Made by a program: the position numbers and the translations under genes. Below, one piece after another: positions 38,945-47,549 of a stretch of DNA of 51,415 bases. The stretch is taken from assembly GCA_023402395.1 (NCBI GenBank), contig JAEYGI010000036.1:1-51415 (forward strand), in the 5' to 3' direction. The notes under the pieces are model-generated. The model did not search any database, was not told the origin of the DNA, and saw nothing but the letters and a program-made list of their open reading frames with translations. Position 1 is the first letter of the stretch, and each line of letters begins with the position of its first letter. This DNA comes from Bacillota bacterium (GTDB lineage: Bacteria; Bacillota; UBA4882; UBA8346).

Positions 38945-41900
38945 TTATTCAATAACCACCCGGTTGTTCTCCCGGGTGATCTCCAGCAGCTTCCCGTCGG
39001 GATCGATCTCCACCGTATAGCCTTTCAAATCCAGACCCTCCGCCACCGGCAGCAGCACCTCGGTGATCACCGGGAACAGATCCAGCGGCGCCGGAAGCGG
39101 CGGGGTATCGGCCACCGCGACGATCTCCCCCGTCCGGTCCCGCAGCGCCACTTTGACCGGCGGCGCCATCACCGCCCCCAGGCTGTGCACCTTGACCTTG
39201 ACCGCGCCCCGGATAGGTCGGATGTCATCGGCCGAGATTCCGAGGTCCGGCCGTTCCCAGTACGGTACGCCCGGCCCTTTCAGTTTCAGCCGGATCACGG
39301 TTTGCCGGCGGGGCGGGAAGGTCAGCTCCAGTGTTTTCGAGCGCTCCAGATCGGCTTGGGTAACGCTGATCCCGGTGTCTGCTTCATCGTCGCCGTTGGC
39401 GTCAATCCCCTGGCTAATCTCCCAGCGGCCCGGCTCGATATCCCAGGTGGTTAGTTCGGCCCGGACCGGAGTCTCCTCCAGGTTGTAGACGATGATCCGC
39501 AACCGGGTCGGACCGGCGTCTGGAACCAGAATCGCCAGGCTTTCGTCGCTGGCCGGCGCGGGAAAGCGCCAACTGAGATAATGCCGGGGGTAACAGGCGA
39601 ACCGGACATGGGCCACGCCGCCGAGCCGGTCCCGCTGCATTTGGGTGAGATCGAACACCACCCGGTCCACCCAGAGTTGGCCGTCGGTATTGATATATTC
39701 CCGGAGCGCGGCAGCCTCGATCAGCGCCCCGTAGGCGGCGGCAACCTCTTCCTTGTCGACGGGGCCGGGCGAGCGGAAGAATCCCTTCTGATCCTCTTTC
39801 AGCGGAGCCAGGTATTTCTCATCCCCGCTCAGCCGGTAGGCAGCCAAAAACAGCGGCCATTCCCGGTCGGCTTTGGCCAGTCCGTCCCGGTCAGTGGGAA
39901 AGTGAACCGCCGCGTACATCACGCCATCCCGAAAATGGGCCAGCAACCCGTCGGCCAACTCCAGGATCAGCTGGCGCACGGCCGGGTTTCCGTTGTACCG
40001 GGCCAGCATGTACACGGCGTGCAGCAGGAAATAGGATTGGGACGACGAAACCTGCCAGGGCTCCTCCCGGGCGATCCGGGTGCCGCTGTAATACGATGAA
40101 ATGAAATGGCGGTGCCCGGCGCAATTGAAATCGGTAATGCCCCAAATGGCCCGCGCCGTCTCCATCGCCCGCTCCAGATGCTTGGGATTGGCGAAGTCCA
40201 GCACCAGGCATTGGCCGAGCGTTTGCAGCCCCTCTTCGAAGGTATGGAGATAATCGGTCTGAATCGTATTTAGTCCGTTGGTGAACATCCCCTGGTCGTA
40301 GAAGGCCTCCATTTCCAGCAACAGCGAGGCTTTGATCTTCTCCGGCATACAGCCGGCCAACGCCGGCCCGGGCCACCAGGCCGTCAGGTCGCCATCATCA
40401 GAGAGACCCCCGCCGAACTCGCCGTTCTCGATCTGCCGCTCATCGATCCACCAATTCAGCAGGCGCTTGGTATATTTCAAATACTCCGCCTGCAGAAAGG
40501 CCCAGGCCGGAATCCCCTCCGGAACGACCGGCGGCTCAAAATGGGGCTTATTCTGTCGGGTCTTGTCATACCAGTAGCATTGGGTCAAATAATGGCCGGG
40601 GTTGACCCGGAGCAGATCCCGGGTGTCGGCGGCGAACCGCTTGTAGAGGTTGAACTTATCGGAATCCGGCTGCTCCTCGACCAGATGGGCGTAGTTGTCG
40701 CGCAGCTGGGTGAAGCGGTCCAGCTCGTGCTCAAGGGCGGCCTCCGCAGCCGCTTTAAAGATCAGCCGGAGCTTGGCGCCGTTCAACTGCTCCGGCCCAA
40801 AGCCCGGGCCGGCCCCGGCGATCGTCAGATACAGGCATTTATACGGCGGCAGGATCCGATCGCGCAGATCGAGCCAGAGCGTCCGGGCCTCGCCCGGTTT
40901 GACCGTGAATGAAAAGTCAAACAGGTTCCGGTAGTACCAGAGCGGGTCCTTGACTTGAATATTCATGGGAAAATACTCACCGTGGGTCGGCGCCAGATCC
41001 AGCCCGGGCAGATCAATGGCGATCCCGTCCAAGCCGAACCTGTCGTCGGCCTGGTAGGGAACGATGACGTGAACGAACGGCAGCGACCCGGGGGCGGATG
41101 AGATCCCCTGACCCGGACGGACCGCCACTCCGGCCGGAACCGCGCCGATCAGCGCCCGCTCATCCGTAGTGTACCTTCCGTGGATGAATCGGACCAGCTC
41201 CGCGACAGCCGGGTCGTCATCGCGCACTCCCCCGGCCAATTCATAGGCCGCGACCAATGCCCCTTCCGGTTCGAGGCCGCCGTCCCGGACATAATACGCC
41301 GAAAGTTCGCCGATGGGCGTCTCCTGCACGGCGTTTTCAAAGCGGATCTTGTTCCCCCGTTGCGTTTGAAGCAACCGGTGCGCCGTCCGCTCCCGGCCTT
41401 GGGGACGCTCGAAGAGCAGCCGCTCCGTCCCGTCCTCCAGGATCACCCGGCCCCAGGCCGCCCCGGAGATTTCAAGATGATTCCACTCTTCATCGGGCAT
41501 GGTAAAGTTCACCGTCTTGCCGGATACCGAATAACAATCCCAGTCAGGCAGGAGAAAATAGTCCCAGCGGCCGGGGAGCCGGGAACGGTTGTACACTCCG
41601 GGCCAGGTGGTTTCCCGTATGCCGTCGCAGCATTTCCACCACCAGCGCTTGTGGTCGTAGACGTCATGGATCTCCACCTTGCGGACGGCGGTCCGCGCTT
41701 CGGCCAGATAGGGTGGGTTCTCCGCTTCCCAGCCGTTTCGCAGCAGCCATTCGTCACGCCACTCCCGGACGTTTAAGTCCCGGGCCAGCGGCGGAATCTT
41801 CCCCGGCGGCTCGCAGCGGGCGAGCGCGCCGATATTGGCGTCGGAGAGCATCCGGTCATAGATGCGGATCTCATCGATATCCCCGCCCCGGATAAAATTG

Positions 41901-42502
41901 TAATCGCTCTGCACATTCCAGGGGGCAATGATCCGCGAATGCGGCCCGAACTGGTCGAGCCCGGCGAAGTACACCGCCTGACCTGTCTTTTCGGCCGCCG
42001 GTTTTCCATTGACATAGAAGCGGATCCCTTGGGTTTCGTCCCAGGCCAGCGCCAGATGAATCCATTGCTCCGGCCCGGGAAAAGGGTCGACCTTACAGGA
42101 AACCCTGGTCCGGGCCAGACTGGCGTCGGTCACGAAGGCGTCGAAGCCGTTCCCGTTATAATCGATCCGGAGCCAGACCGCGTCCCAGCTCGAATGGTCC
42201 GCATAGCCCACCCGGAAGATCGGAAATTCGGTGGGGCCCACCGGGTAGCGCGAACGCCAGAAGAATGAAAGCGTGCCCCGCTGGGCATAGATATTGCCCG
42301 GCGCCCAATAGGCCATCAATTGCCGGTCAGCACAGCGGAACGCCTTGCCGTTGACCCCGCCGTCAATGATCTCCACCTGCTCCAGAAAGTTCGGCTCGGG
42401 ATCCCCGAAGGCGAAATCGGCGCGAAACCCGGTCTCGCCAGACAAGTAAAACAGCAAACCCGGCTCGGCGGCTCCGGTGGAGCGGACCTGTTCTCTTCCC
42501 AT
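38945..42502 (-). CDS. Very large LamG-like / alpha-alpha-toroid-like / CARDB-ending protein (1185 aa)
   Basis: The ATG at 42502 (MGREQVRSTG) follows AGGTGA; a GTG four codons earlier is less likely. Residues ~15-235 are a LamG/concanavalin-like sandwich (GTLSFFWRS, WIHLALAWDETQGIRFYVNGKPAA, IDEIRIYDRML). A beta-rich middle follows. From ~620 to 960 many helices (NPGHYLTQCYWYDKT, NWWIDERQIENGEFGGGLSDDGDLTAWWPG, DFNCAGHRHFISSYYSG) look like an alpha/alpha toroid of glycosidases or lyases. The last ~90 residues (APPVKVALRDRTG...LEITRENNRVVIE) are CARDB-like. No signal peptide is seen. It is the last gene of a sugar ABC transporter operon, so action on the imported oligosaccharide is likely. No catalytic residues can be assigned. 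Confidence 0.75.
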   Translation of the reverse strand: MGREQVRSTGAAEPGLLFYLSGETGFRADFAFGDPEPNFLEQVEIIDGGVNGKAFRCADRQLMAYWAPGNIYAQRGTLSFFWRSRYPVGPTEFPIFRVGYADHSSWDAVWLRIDYNGNGFDAFVTDASLARTRVSCKVDPFPGPEQWIHLALAWDETQGIRFYVNGKPAAEKTGQAVYFAGLDQFGPHSRIIAPWNVQSDYNFIRGGDIDEIRIYDRMLSDANIGALARCEPPGKIPPLARDLNVREWRDEWLLRNGWEAENPPYLAEARTAVRKVEIHDVYDHKRWWWKCCDGIRETTWPGVYNRSRLPGRWDYFLLPDWDCYSVSGKTVNFTMPDEEWNHLEISGAAWGRVILEDGTERLLFERPQGRERTAHRLLQTQRGNKIRFENAVQETPIGELSAYYVRDGGLEPEGALVAAYELAGGVRDDDPAVAELVRFIHGRYTTDERALIGAVPAGVAVRPGQGISSAPGSLPFVHVIVPYQADDRFGLDGIAIDLPGLDLAPTHGEYFPMNIQVKDPLWYYRNLFDFSFTVKPGEARTLWLDLRDRILPPYKCLYLTIAGAGPGFGPEQLNGAKLRLIFKAAAEAALEHELDRFTQLRDNYAHLVEEQPDSDKFNLYKRFAADTRDLLRVNPGHYLTQCYWYDKTRQNKPHFEPPVVPEGIPAWAFLQAEYLKYTKRLLNWWIDERQIENGEFGGGLSDDGDLTAWWPGPALAGCMPEKIKASLLLEMEAFYDQGMFTNGLNTIQTDYLHTFEEGLQTLGQCLVLDFANPKHLERAMETARAIWGITDFNCAGHRHFISSYYSGTRIAREEPWQVSSSQSYFLLHAVYMLARYNGNPAVRQLILELADGLLAHFRDGVMYAAVHFPTDRDGLAKADREWPLFLAAYRLSGDEKYLAPLKEDQKGFFRSPGPVDKEEVAAAYGALIEAAALREYINTDGQLWVDRVVFDLTQMQRDRLGGVAHVRFACYPRHYLSWRFPAPASDESLAILVPDAGPTRLRIIVYNLEETPVRAELTTWDIEPGRWEISQGIDANGDDEADTGISVTQADLERSKTLELTFPPRRQTVIRLKLKGPGVPYWERPDLGISADDIRPIRGAVKVKVHSLGAVMAPPVKVALRDRTGEIVAVADTPPLPAPLDLFPVITEVLLPVAEGLDLKGYTVEIDPDGKLLEITRENNRVVIE

Positions 42503-42580
42503 GATGATCGTCACCTTCCCGATAAAATTAACTGCCGGACCGTCACGCCACGGCCGTCTTCAGCCGTTTCCATTAGCCGA

Positions 42581-42605
42581 AAGGGACCCTCAAGCGGGGT
42601 CCCTT
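42581..42605 (-). terminator. Hairpin between binding-protein gene and the large LamG gene
   Basis: AAGGGACCC-tcaagcg-GGGTCCCTT is a perfect 9-bp stem, followed on the minus strand by TCGG rather than a long T-run. It may be a weak terminator or an mRNA-stabilising hairpin that lowers expression of the large downstream gene. Confidence 0.55.
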
Positions 42606-42649
42606 CGCTTTGCCATTGCCTTTAAATGGTGCGCCTGATTCGGAGGTCC

Positions 42650-43942
42650 TTATTGGTTGAATTTGTCGTAATTGGCCTTGGCGCTCTCCAGCGCCGCGGC
42701 CCATTCGTTCAGGAATGCCTGAGCGGTCTTGCGGCCCAGCAATACTTCCTGGAATCCCGGCTCTCCCAATTGCTTTTGAATCGCCGAATACTCGGGAAGA
42801 TGGATCGGCGGCAGAATCGACACCGAATTTTTATCGGCCATGGTTTTGCCGGCCATTACGATATGGGGATAGGTTTTCGCCCATTCTTCCTTATAAACAT
42901 CGGTATTGGTCGGCATTTGCCCGATATTTTTATTCCAGTAGCTTTGGGCTTCGGCCGAGCACAGGTAACTGATAAATTTCCAGGCGGCCTCCGGATTTTT
43001 GGAAGCGCGGAAAATGCCGTATCCGCTGGAACGGCCGGTCCGGATCACTCGTTTGCCGGTCAGGGACTTGGGCAAGGGGCAGGCCTCGAATTTCCCCGGT
43101 CCCAGGGTCTGCATATGTTCGCCGTAGGAACCCAGGCTATGCTCGATCATGACCGCCCGGCCCGAATCAAAGGCGGCGACCATTTCCTTATACCCGTTGG
43201 CGATGTCGCCTTCCTGGGTGTACACTTTGTAGATGGAAACCAGCCGTTTCAGGGCTTCAACATTTTTGGGCGCGTTAATGGTGGCCTTGCCGTTCTTCGT
43301 AAAATAACTGGTGATCCCGGAGTACGCGTACAGCATGATCTCCAGATCGTAGGCGCTGGCCGAACCGCCGCGCAGGCTGAATCCATAGATATTCTTGCTC
43401 TTATCGGTGGTCGTCTTGATGATGTTGTAAAAATCATCCCAGGTTTCCGGCCCTTTGAGCCCGTGAGCCGCCAAAATGTCCGGCCGGTACCAGAGCACCG
43501 CGATATTGCTAGTGTTGGGTAGCATGTACAGTTTGCGGTTCTTGACGATGCTCCGGTTGGAATTGATCTCAAGCGCGTTCATCTTGCTCTTCTGGTCCCA
43601 TTTGTTGAAGTATTTGTCCAGTTCCAGCAGAGCTTTCTTGTTGACGAAATCGGCCATGAATTGGGCCGGGACGCCGCCGCAATCCGGCACCTCGCCGGCG
43701 GCGATCGCCACGTCCATTTTTTGTTTGGCGTTGCTCCAGGGCAGCCCCACGTATTCCACTTGAATATCGGGGTTCTGCTGTTCGAAGCGTTTGATCAGTT
43801 CCTCATAGAACGGGGTCCGGTTGGGACCGGCGTTCTCATCCCAGAACGTGATCTTGGTCTTGGCCGGCGCCTTGGCGAAAACCGACGACAACAGGCAAAC
43901 GCTTAACGCGGCCACCAGAAAACCATAGAATACCTTCTTCAC
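42650..43942 (-). CDS. Carbohydrate ABC transporter substrate-binding protein (family 1)
   Basis: The start is GTG at 43942 (VKKVFYGFLVAALSVCLL), with GGGAGG 8 nt upstream; the longer open frame to 44221 overlaps the permease gene and has no start site. A signal peptide covers residues 1-24 (ending SSVFAKA) without a clear lipobox, although a Cys lies in the hydrophobic stretch (SVCLL). The mature part has KTKITFWDENAGPNRTPFYEELIKRFEQQNPDIQVEYVGLPWSNAKQKMDVAIAAGE, typical of SBP_bac_1, and a GYGIFRASKNPEAAWKFISYLCS motif. About 430 aa. It is third in the transporter operon. Confidence 0.93.
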   Translation of the reverse strand: MKKVFYGFLVAALSVCLLSSVFAKAPAKTKITFWDENAGPNRTPFYEELIKRFEQQNPDIQVEYVGLPWSNAKQKMDVAIAAGEVPDCGGVPAQFMADFVNKKALLELDKYFNKWDQKSKMNALEINSNRSIVKNRKLYMLPNTSNIAVLWYRPDILAAHGLKGPETWDDFYNIIKTTTDKSKNIYGFSLRGGSASAYDLEIMLYAYSGITSYFTKNGKATINAPKNVEALKRLVSIYKVYTQEGDIANGYKEMVAAFDSGRAVMIEHSLGSYGEHMQTLGPGKFEACPLPKSLTGKRVIRTGRSSGYGIFRASKNPEAAWKFISYLCSAEAQSYWNKNIGQMPTNTDVYKEEWAKTYPHIVMAGKTMADKNSVSILPPIHLPEYSAIQKQLGEPGFQEVLLGRKTAQAFLNEWAAALESAKANYDKFNQ

Positions 43943-44004
43943 TTGCAAAGCCTCCCTTTCGTTGTTTTCAACTTCTATTATCAATCCCGGAGGATCAACA
44001 ACCG

Positions 44005-44847
44005 TCAGCCTTTGACCGAACCGGCGCTCAACCCCTGCACCAGATACTTTTGAACGTACCCGAACATCAAAATTGGCGGCAGCAGGGCGATGATGCTCCC
44101 GGCGGCCAGTGCCCCGTAATTGATATCGAACTGACCCTGCATATAGTTTAAGCCAACCGGGATCGTAAACAGATTTTTGCTGTTGATGAACATCAGCGCG
44201 GTCAGGAACTCGTTCCAGCAACCGATAAAGGCAAAGGCGCCGGTGGCGATCAAACCCGGCAACAGAATCGGCAGCACCGCCAGGAAGATCGCCTTCATCC
44301 GGCCGCAGCCGTCAACCATCGCCGCTTCCTCCAACTGATAGGGGATATTGTTGACGAAGCCCCGCATGATGATGGCGTTGAACGGAATTTGGAACGTGAT
44401 ATCGGTGAAGATCAACGAGCCGAGATTATTGATCAGGTGCATCTTCTTAAAGATGATGAACAGCGGGATGATCAGCATCGAGCGCGAAATGAACTGGGTG
44501 CTCAAAAGCAGCAGCAGGAACGCTGATTTGCCCCGGAAATGGAACCGGCTCAAGGCGTACCCGATCAGCACCGAGCAAAAGACGATGACGATGACGCTGA
44601 CTGCGGCTACTACGAAACTGTTCCGGAAAAAGATCGAGAAACCAACGTTCTCCCAGGCCACGTAGAAATTATGGAACGTCGCCGGGGACGGCAGATATTG
44701 AACCGGAAGCTTGTAGATATCCGCCTCGCTCTTCAGCGCGGTGACCAAGGTCCAGTAGAACGGGAAGATGATAAAGCTCATAAACACCACGAGCGGCAGA
44801 TACAGGGTCAGGAGATCGACCCAGCGTTTTTGGGCGGGGACCTTCAT
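44005..44847 (-). CDS. Carbohydrate ABC transporter permease (MalG-like)
   Basis: The ATG at 44847 (MKVPAQKRWVDLL) has AGGAGG upstream; the longer frame to 44883 lies in the upstream gene. About 280 aa with six membrane segments. The sequence has FPFYWTLVTALKSEADIYKLP, FRNSFVVAAVSVIVIVFCSVLIGYALSRFHFRGK, and the EAA loop IPYQLEEAAMVDGCGRMKAIFLAVLPILLPGLIATGAFAFIGCWNEFL. It starts 2 nt after the stop of the other permease gene, so the two are coupled. Confidence 0.95.
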   Translation of the reverse strand: MKVPAQKRWVDLLTLYLPLVVFMSFIIFPFYWTLVTALKSEADIYKLPVQYLPSPATFHNFYVAWENVGFSIFFRNSFVVAAVSVIVIVFCSVLIGYALSRFHFRGKSAFLLLLLSTQFISRSMLIIPLFIIFKKMHLINNLGSLIFTDITFQIPFNAIIMRGFVNNIPYQLEEAAMVDGCGRMKAIFLAVLPILLPGLIATGAFAFIGCWNEFLTALMFINSKNLFTIPVGLNYMQGQFDINYGALAAGSIIALLPPILMFGYVQKYLVQGLSAGSVKG

Positions 44848-44849
44848 CG

Positions 44850-45755
44850 TTAAAACTCCTCCTTGCCGAACTTGGACAGCCACAGATAGATCCCGGCGAA
44901 TGCCAGCAGGATCATAAAGGCGATCACCGTCAGGGCCGACCCGTATCCGAAATTGTTGGCGTGAATCGCCTGGTCGACGATGTACATCGTATAAGTGGTC
45001 GTTAACCGGGCCGGCCCGCCGCCGGTCAGGGTATAGATCAGATCAACCTGGTTGAACTCCCAGACCCCCCGGAGCAGCGTTGACAAGATAATCGTGTTTT
45101 TGAGGTAGGGCAGGGTGATATACCGAAACCGCGTCCACCAGCCGCCGCCGTCCACCCGGCAGGCTTCGTACAGTTCCTCGGGAATGGTCTGCAAGGCGGC
45201 CAATAGCAGAATGGCAAAGAACGGAACGCCCCGCCACAGCTCGGCGACGACCACCGACTTGAATACCAACTGCAGATTGGCGAGCCAGGCCACGGGTTCG
45301 GCGATCAGGCCCAGCTTCTGAAAGAGATCGTTGATGACTCCGATGTTCTGGTTATACATCAGCGACCACATCATGCTGGTCAACACCCCGGAGATGGCCC
45401 ACGGCGAGAAGGTGATCATCCGGAACAGCCCCCGCAGTTTGAAGTTTCTGTTCAGCAGCAGGGCGATGATCAAACCGAACCCCAATTGCAGCGTCACTTC
45501 GCTGAAGACCCATTTGGCGGAGATCGCCAGGGTGGTGTAAAAGACCGAATCCTTGGCGAAGATCTTGATGAAGTTGTCAAACCCGACGAATCCGTCCAAA
45601 AAGGGCATCGCCATGTTATAACTGCGAACGCTGTAATAAAACAGATTGCCGACCGGATAGATCAAAAACACGGCCATTAAGATCAGCACCGGCGATATGA
45701 AAAGATACGGAACCAATTCCTTCTTCAGTGTCGTGGTTCTGTCAAGTTTCGCCAT
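44850..45755 (-). CDS. Carbohydrate ABC transporter permease (MalF/UgpA-like)
   Basis: The ATG at 45755 (MAKLDRTTTLKKELVPYLFISP) has AAGGAGG 8-9 nt upstream. About 301 aa with six membrane segments. The start ELVPYLFISPVLILMAVFLIYPVGNLFYYSV and the EAA loop IPEELYEACRVDGGGWWTRFRYITLPYLKNTIILSTLLRGVWEFNQVDLIYTLTGGGP are typical of the MalF/UgpA side. It is the first gene of the operon; direct repeats and a probable promoter lie about 80-115 nt upstream. Confidence 0.95.
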   Translation of the reverse strand: MAKLDRTTTLKKELVPYLFISPVLILMAVFLIYPVGNLFYYSVRSYNMAMPFLDGFVGFDNFIKIFAKDSVFYTTLAISAKWVFSEVTLQLGFGLIIALLLNRNFKLRGLFRMITFSPWAISGVLTSMMWSLMYNQNIGVINDLFQKLGLIAEPVAWLANLQLVFKSVVVAELWRGVPFFAILLLAALQTIPEELYEACRVDGGGWWTRFRYITLPYLKNTIILSTLLRGVWEFNQVDLIYTLTGGGPARLTTTYTMYIVDQAIHANNFGYGSALTVIAFMILLAFAGIYLWLSKFGKEEF

Positions 45756-45836
45756 CAAATTGCCTCCTTGGCGCATTCCGCGCAGCCAACCGATTCCAAC
45801 CGCCTTAATCATAACTCAATCAAAATGTAACCCGAA

Positions 45837-45871
45837 TACAATATCTTGCGAAAACGGTACAATATCTTACG
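45837..45871 (-). promoter_or_regulatory. Direct repeats, probable AraC-type regulator site upstream of sugar transporter operon
   Basis: TACAATATCTTGCG (45837-45850) and TACAATATCTTACG (45858-45871) are two 14-nt direct repeats exactly 21 nt apart, two helical turns. On the minus strand they precede TTCGGG, 17 nt, TATGAT, a weak promoter that would need an activator. The adjacent YesN-type response regulator has an AraC DNA-binding domain, and such proteins bind direct repeats next to the -35 box. Confidence 0.65.
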
Positions 45872-45894
45872 GAGTTTTTTGGACGTCTCTCAGG

Positions 45895-45939
45895 CAAAAT
45901 AAAAACACCAGGAACATTCGGCGCGGCCCCTGATGTTTG
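45895..45939 (-). terminator. Terminator downstream of the response regulator
   Basis: On the minus strand AAACATCAGG...CCTGGTGTTT pairs with one mismatch (45903-45939) and is followed by TTATTTT. It lies just past the stop of the response-regulator gene (45963) and separates it from the transporter operon. Confidence 0.75.
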
Positions 45940-45962
45940 AATCCATTGAAATCACCCCTGGG

Positions 45963-47546
45963 CTAACTGTTTTTAAAATCCGTGGGCGAGGTCCCGGTGT
46001 ATTTTTTGAAACTGGCGCTGAAATAGTGGACGTTATTGTACCCCACCAGCTCCGCCACTTCATAGACCTTGTAATCCCCGCCGCGCAGCAATTCCATGGC
46101 TTTCTTCATTCGCAGCTCCAGCAGGAAGTCGGAGAAGTTGATCCCTTTCTCCTTTTTAAAAATATTGCTGAGATAGGTCGGGCTGAGGTGGATCTGGCCC
46201 GCCACGTCCTGCAAAGAGATCTCCCGGCTATAATTGGCGGCGATATAGTCGGTGGCCTGTTCGATCAGGGTCTGTTGCAAACTCTTGCGGAACCGGTTCA
46301 CCGCGGCGCAGATCGCCCCGGCCCCCTCCCGCAGCTTGCCGAAGGCCTCACTGACGGTCCGGGCCTGCCGTATCTCCAGGTTGAACTGGTAAAAGTCGTA
46401 CGTCCGGCTGAGCTCCGCTCCGATCTCCGGCCATCCCTTGACTTCGGCGCAGAGCAGCACCGCCAGCTCGGTGCCGATCAGCTGCAACTGCTCCAGGGCG
46501 ACCCGCTCGGACCGGACCCGCGTTTCGATCCGGTCGAGCAGGGCCAGGGAATCGTCGAGCAATCCCAGCTTGAGCAGTCCCATCAGTTCGCGGGCGGCCG
46601 GGTAAACGTCCACCGCCACGTTTTCCGGAGTCTCCGGCGGATCGCCGCCGAAAATCACCTGATCGCCGCCGACGATATGGCGGATCTCCAACCCTGAACA
46701 GGCCTCGGCGTAGGAGCGCCCGATCCGGAGCAGGCCGTCGCAGGGTTTGCCGATGCCGATCGTGACCGTGGTCCCGGTCCGTTCCCGTACGATCCGGCTG
46801 ATCCGCTCCGCCATGCGATGCGCGGCAAGCGGCGCTTCCCGCCCTTCCGGCCCGGAGGCGGCATAAATCAGGACCATTTCATCCTGGCCGGAATCGATGA
46901 CCAGCCCCCGGCCGGAGGCGGCCAGCTCCGCCACGATCCGGAACAGCGCTTCCTTGCGGCTTTCCCGCTCGTTCCGGTCGTTCCACTGATAATACTCGTC
47001 GGCCTTGATAACCGCCGCCACCAACTCCGCCCGATCGAACTTCCCGATCTCCAGCAGTTCCAGTTTGGCCCGGTACTCCTCCTCCGAATAGCGCTCTTCA
47101 ATCAGGCCGAGCAGAAACCGCTGCAGCAACAATGGCTCGCTCTCCTCCAGCTTCCGGCTGATCCGCTCCTGTTCCGTCTTGGCCAGGGCGGCCCGGATCA
47201 CCACATCCAGCAGGGCCCGGTTGTCGACTGGCTTGAGCAGGTAATCGCAGACGTTCAGGCGCAGGGCGGTCTTGGCGTATTCAAAGTCCTTATGGGCGGT
47301 GAGCAGAATTACCTTGACCTCCGGATAACCGGCCCGGACCCGCTTGGTGAATTCCAGGCCGTCAACGAGGGGCATCCGGATATCGGCGATGACGATATCC
47401 GGGACGTTCTCCGCCATCATTTCCAGGGCGGCCTGGCCGTCCCCGGCGGTCCCGGCGACGCGAATCCCGTATTCCTCCCAGGGGATCGCCTGGGACAGCC
47501 CGCGCCGGATAATCAGGTCGTCGTCCACGATCAGCAATTGGTACAT
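45963..47546 (-). CDS. YesN-like response regulator with AraC-type DNA-binding domain
   Basis: 527 aa. The N-terminal receiver domain (1-120) has LLIVDDD, phosphoacceptor Asp55 in IVIADIRMP, the conserved Thr/Lys segments VILLTAH and DYLLKPVDN. The middle ~270 residues contain a degenerate GGDEF-like segment (GLVIDSGQDEMVLIYAA, TTVTIGIGKPCDG) common in YesN proteins. The C-terminal ~100 residues are an AraC HTH (AANYSREISLQDVAGQIHLSPTYLSNIFKKEKGINFSDFLLELRMKKAMELL...VAELVGYNNVHYFSASFKKYTGTSPTDFK). It starts 3 nt after the kinase gene. It likely activates the sugar transporter operon just downstream. Confidence 0.94.
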   Translation of the reverse strand: MYQLLIVDDDLIIRRGLSQAIPWEEYGIRVAGTAGDGQAALEMMAENVPDIVIADIRMPLVDGLEFTKRVRAGYPEVKVILLTAHKDFEYAKTALRLNVCDYLLKPVDNRALLDVVIRAALAKTEQERISRKLEESEPLLLQRFLLGLIEERYSEEEYRAKLELLEIGKFDRAELVAAVIKADEYYQWNDRNERESRKEALFRIVAELAASGRGLVIDSGQDEMVLIYAASGPEGREAPLAAHRMAERISRIVRERTGTTVTIGIGKPCDGLLRIGRSYAEACSGLEIRHIVGGDQVIFGGDPPETPENVAVDVYPAARELMGLLKLGLLDDSLALLDRIETRVRSERVALEQLQLIGTELAVLLCAEVKGWPEIGAELSRTYDFYQFNLEIRQARTVSEAFGKLREGAGAICAAVNRFRKSLQQTLIEQATDYIAANYSREISLQDVAGQIHLSPTYLSNIFKKEKGINFSDFLLELRMKKAMELLRGGDYKVYEVAELVGYNNVHYFSASFKKYTGTSPTDFKNS

Positions 47547-47549
47547 GAT

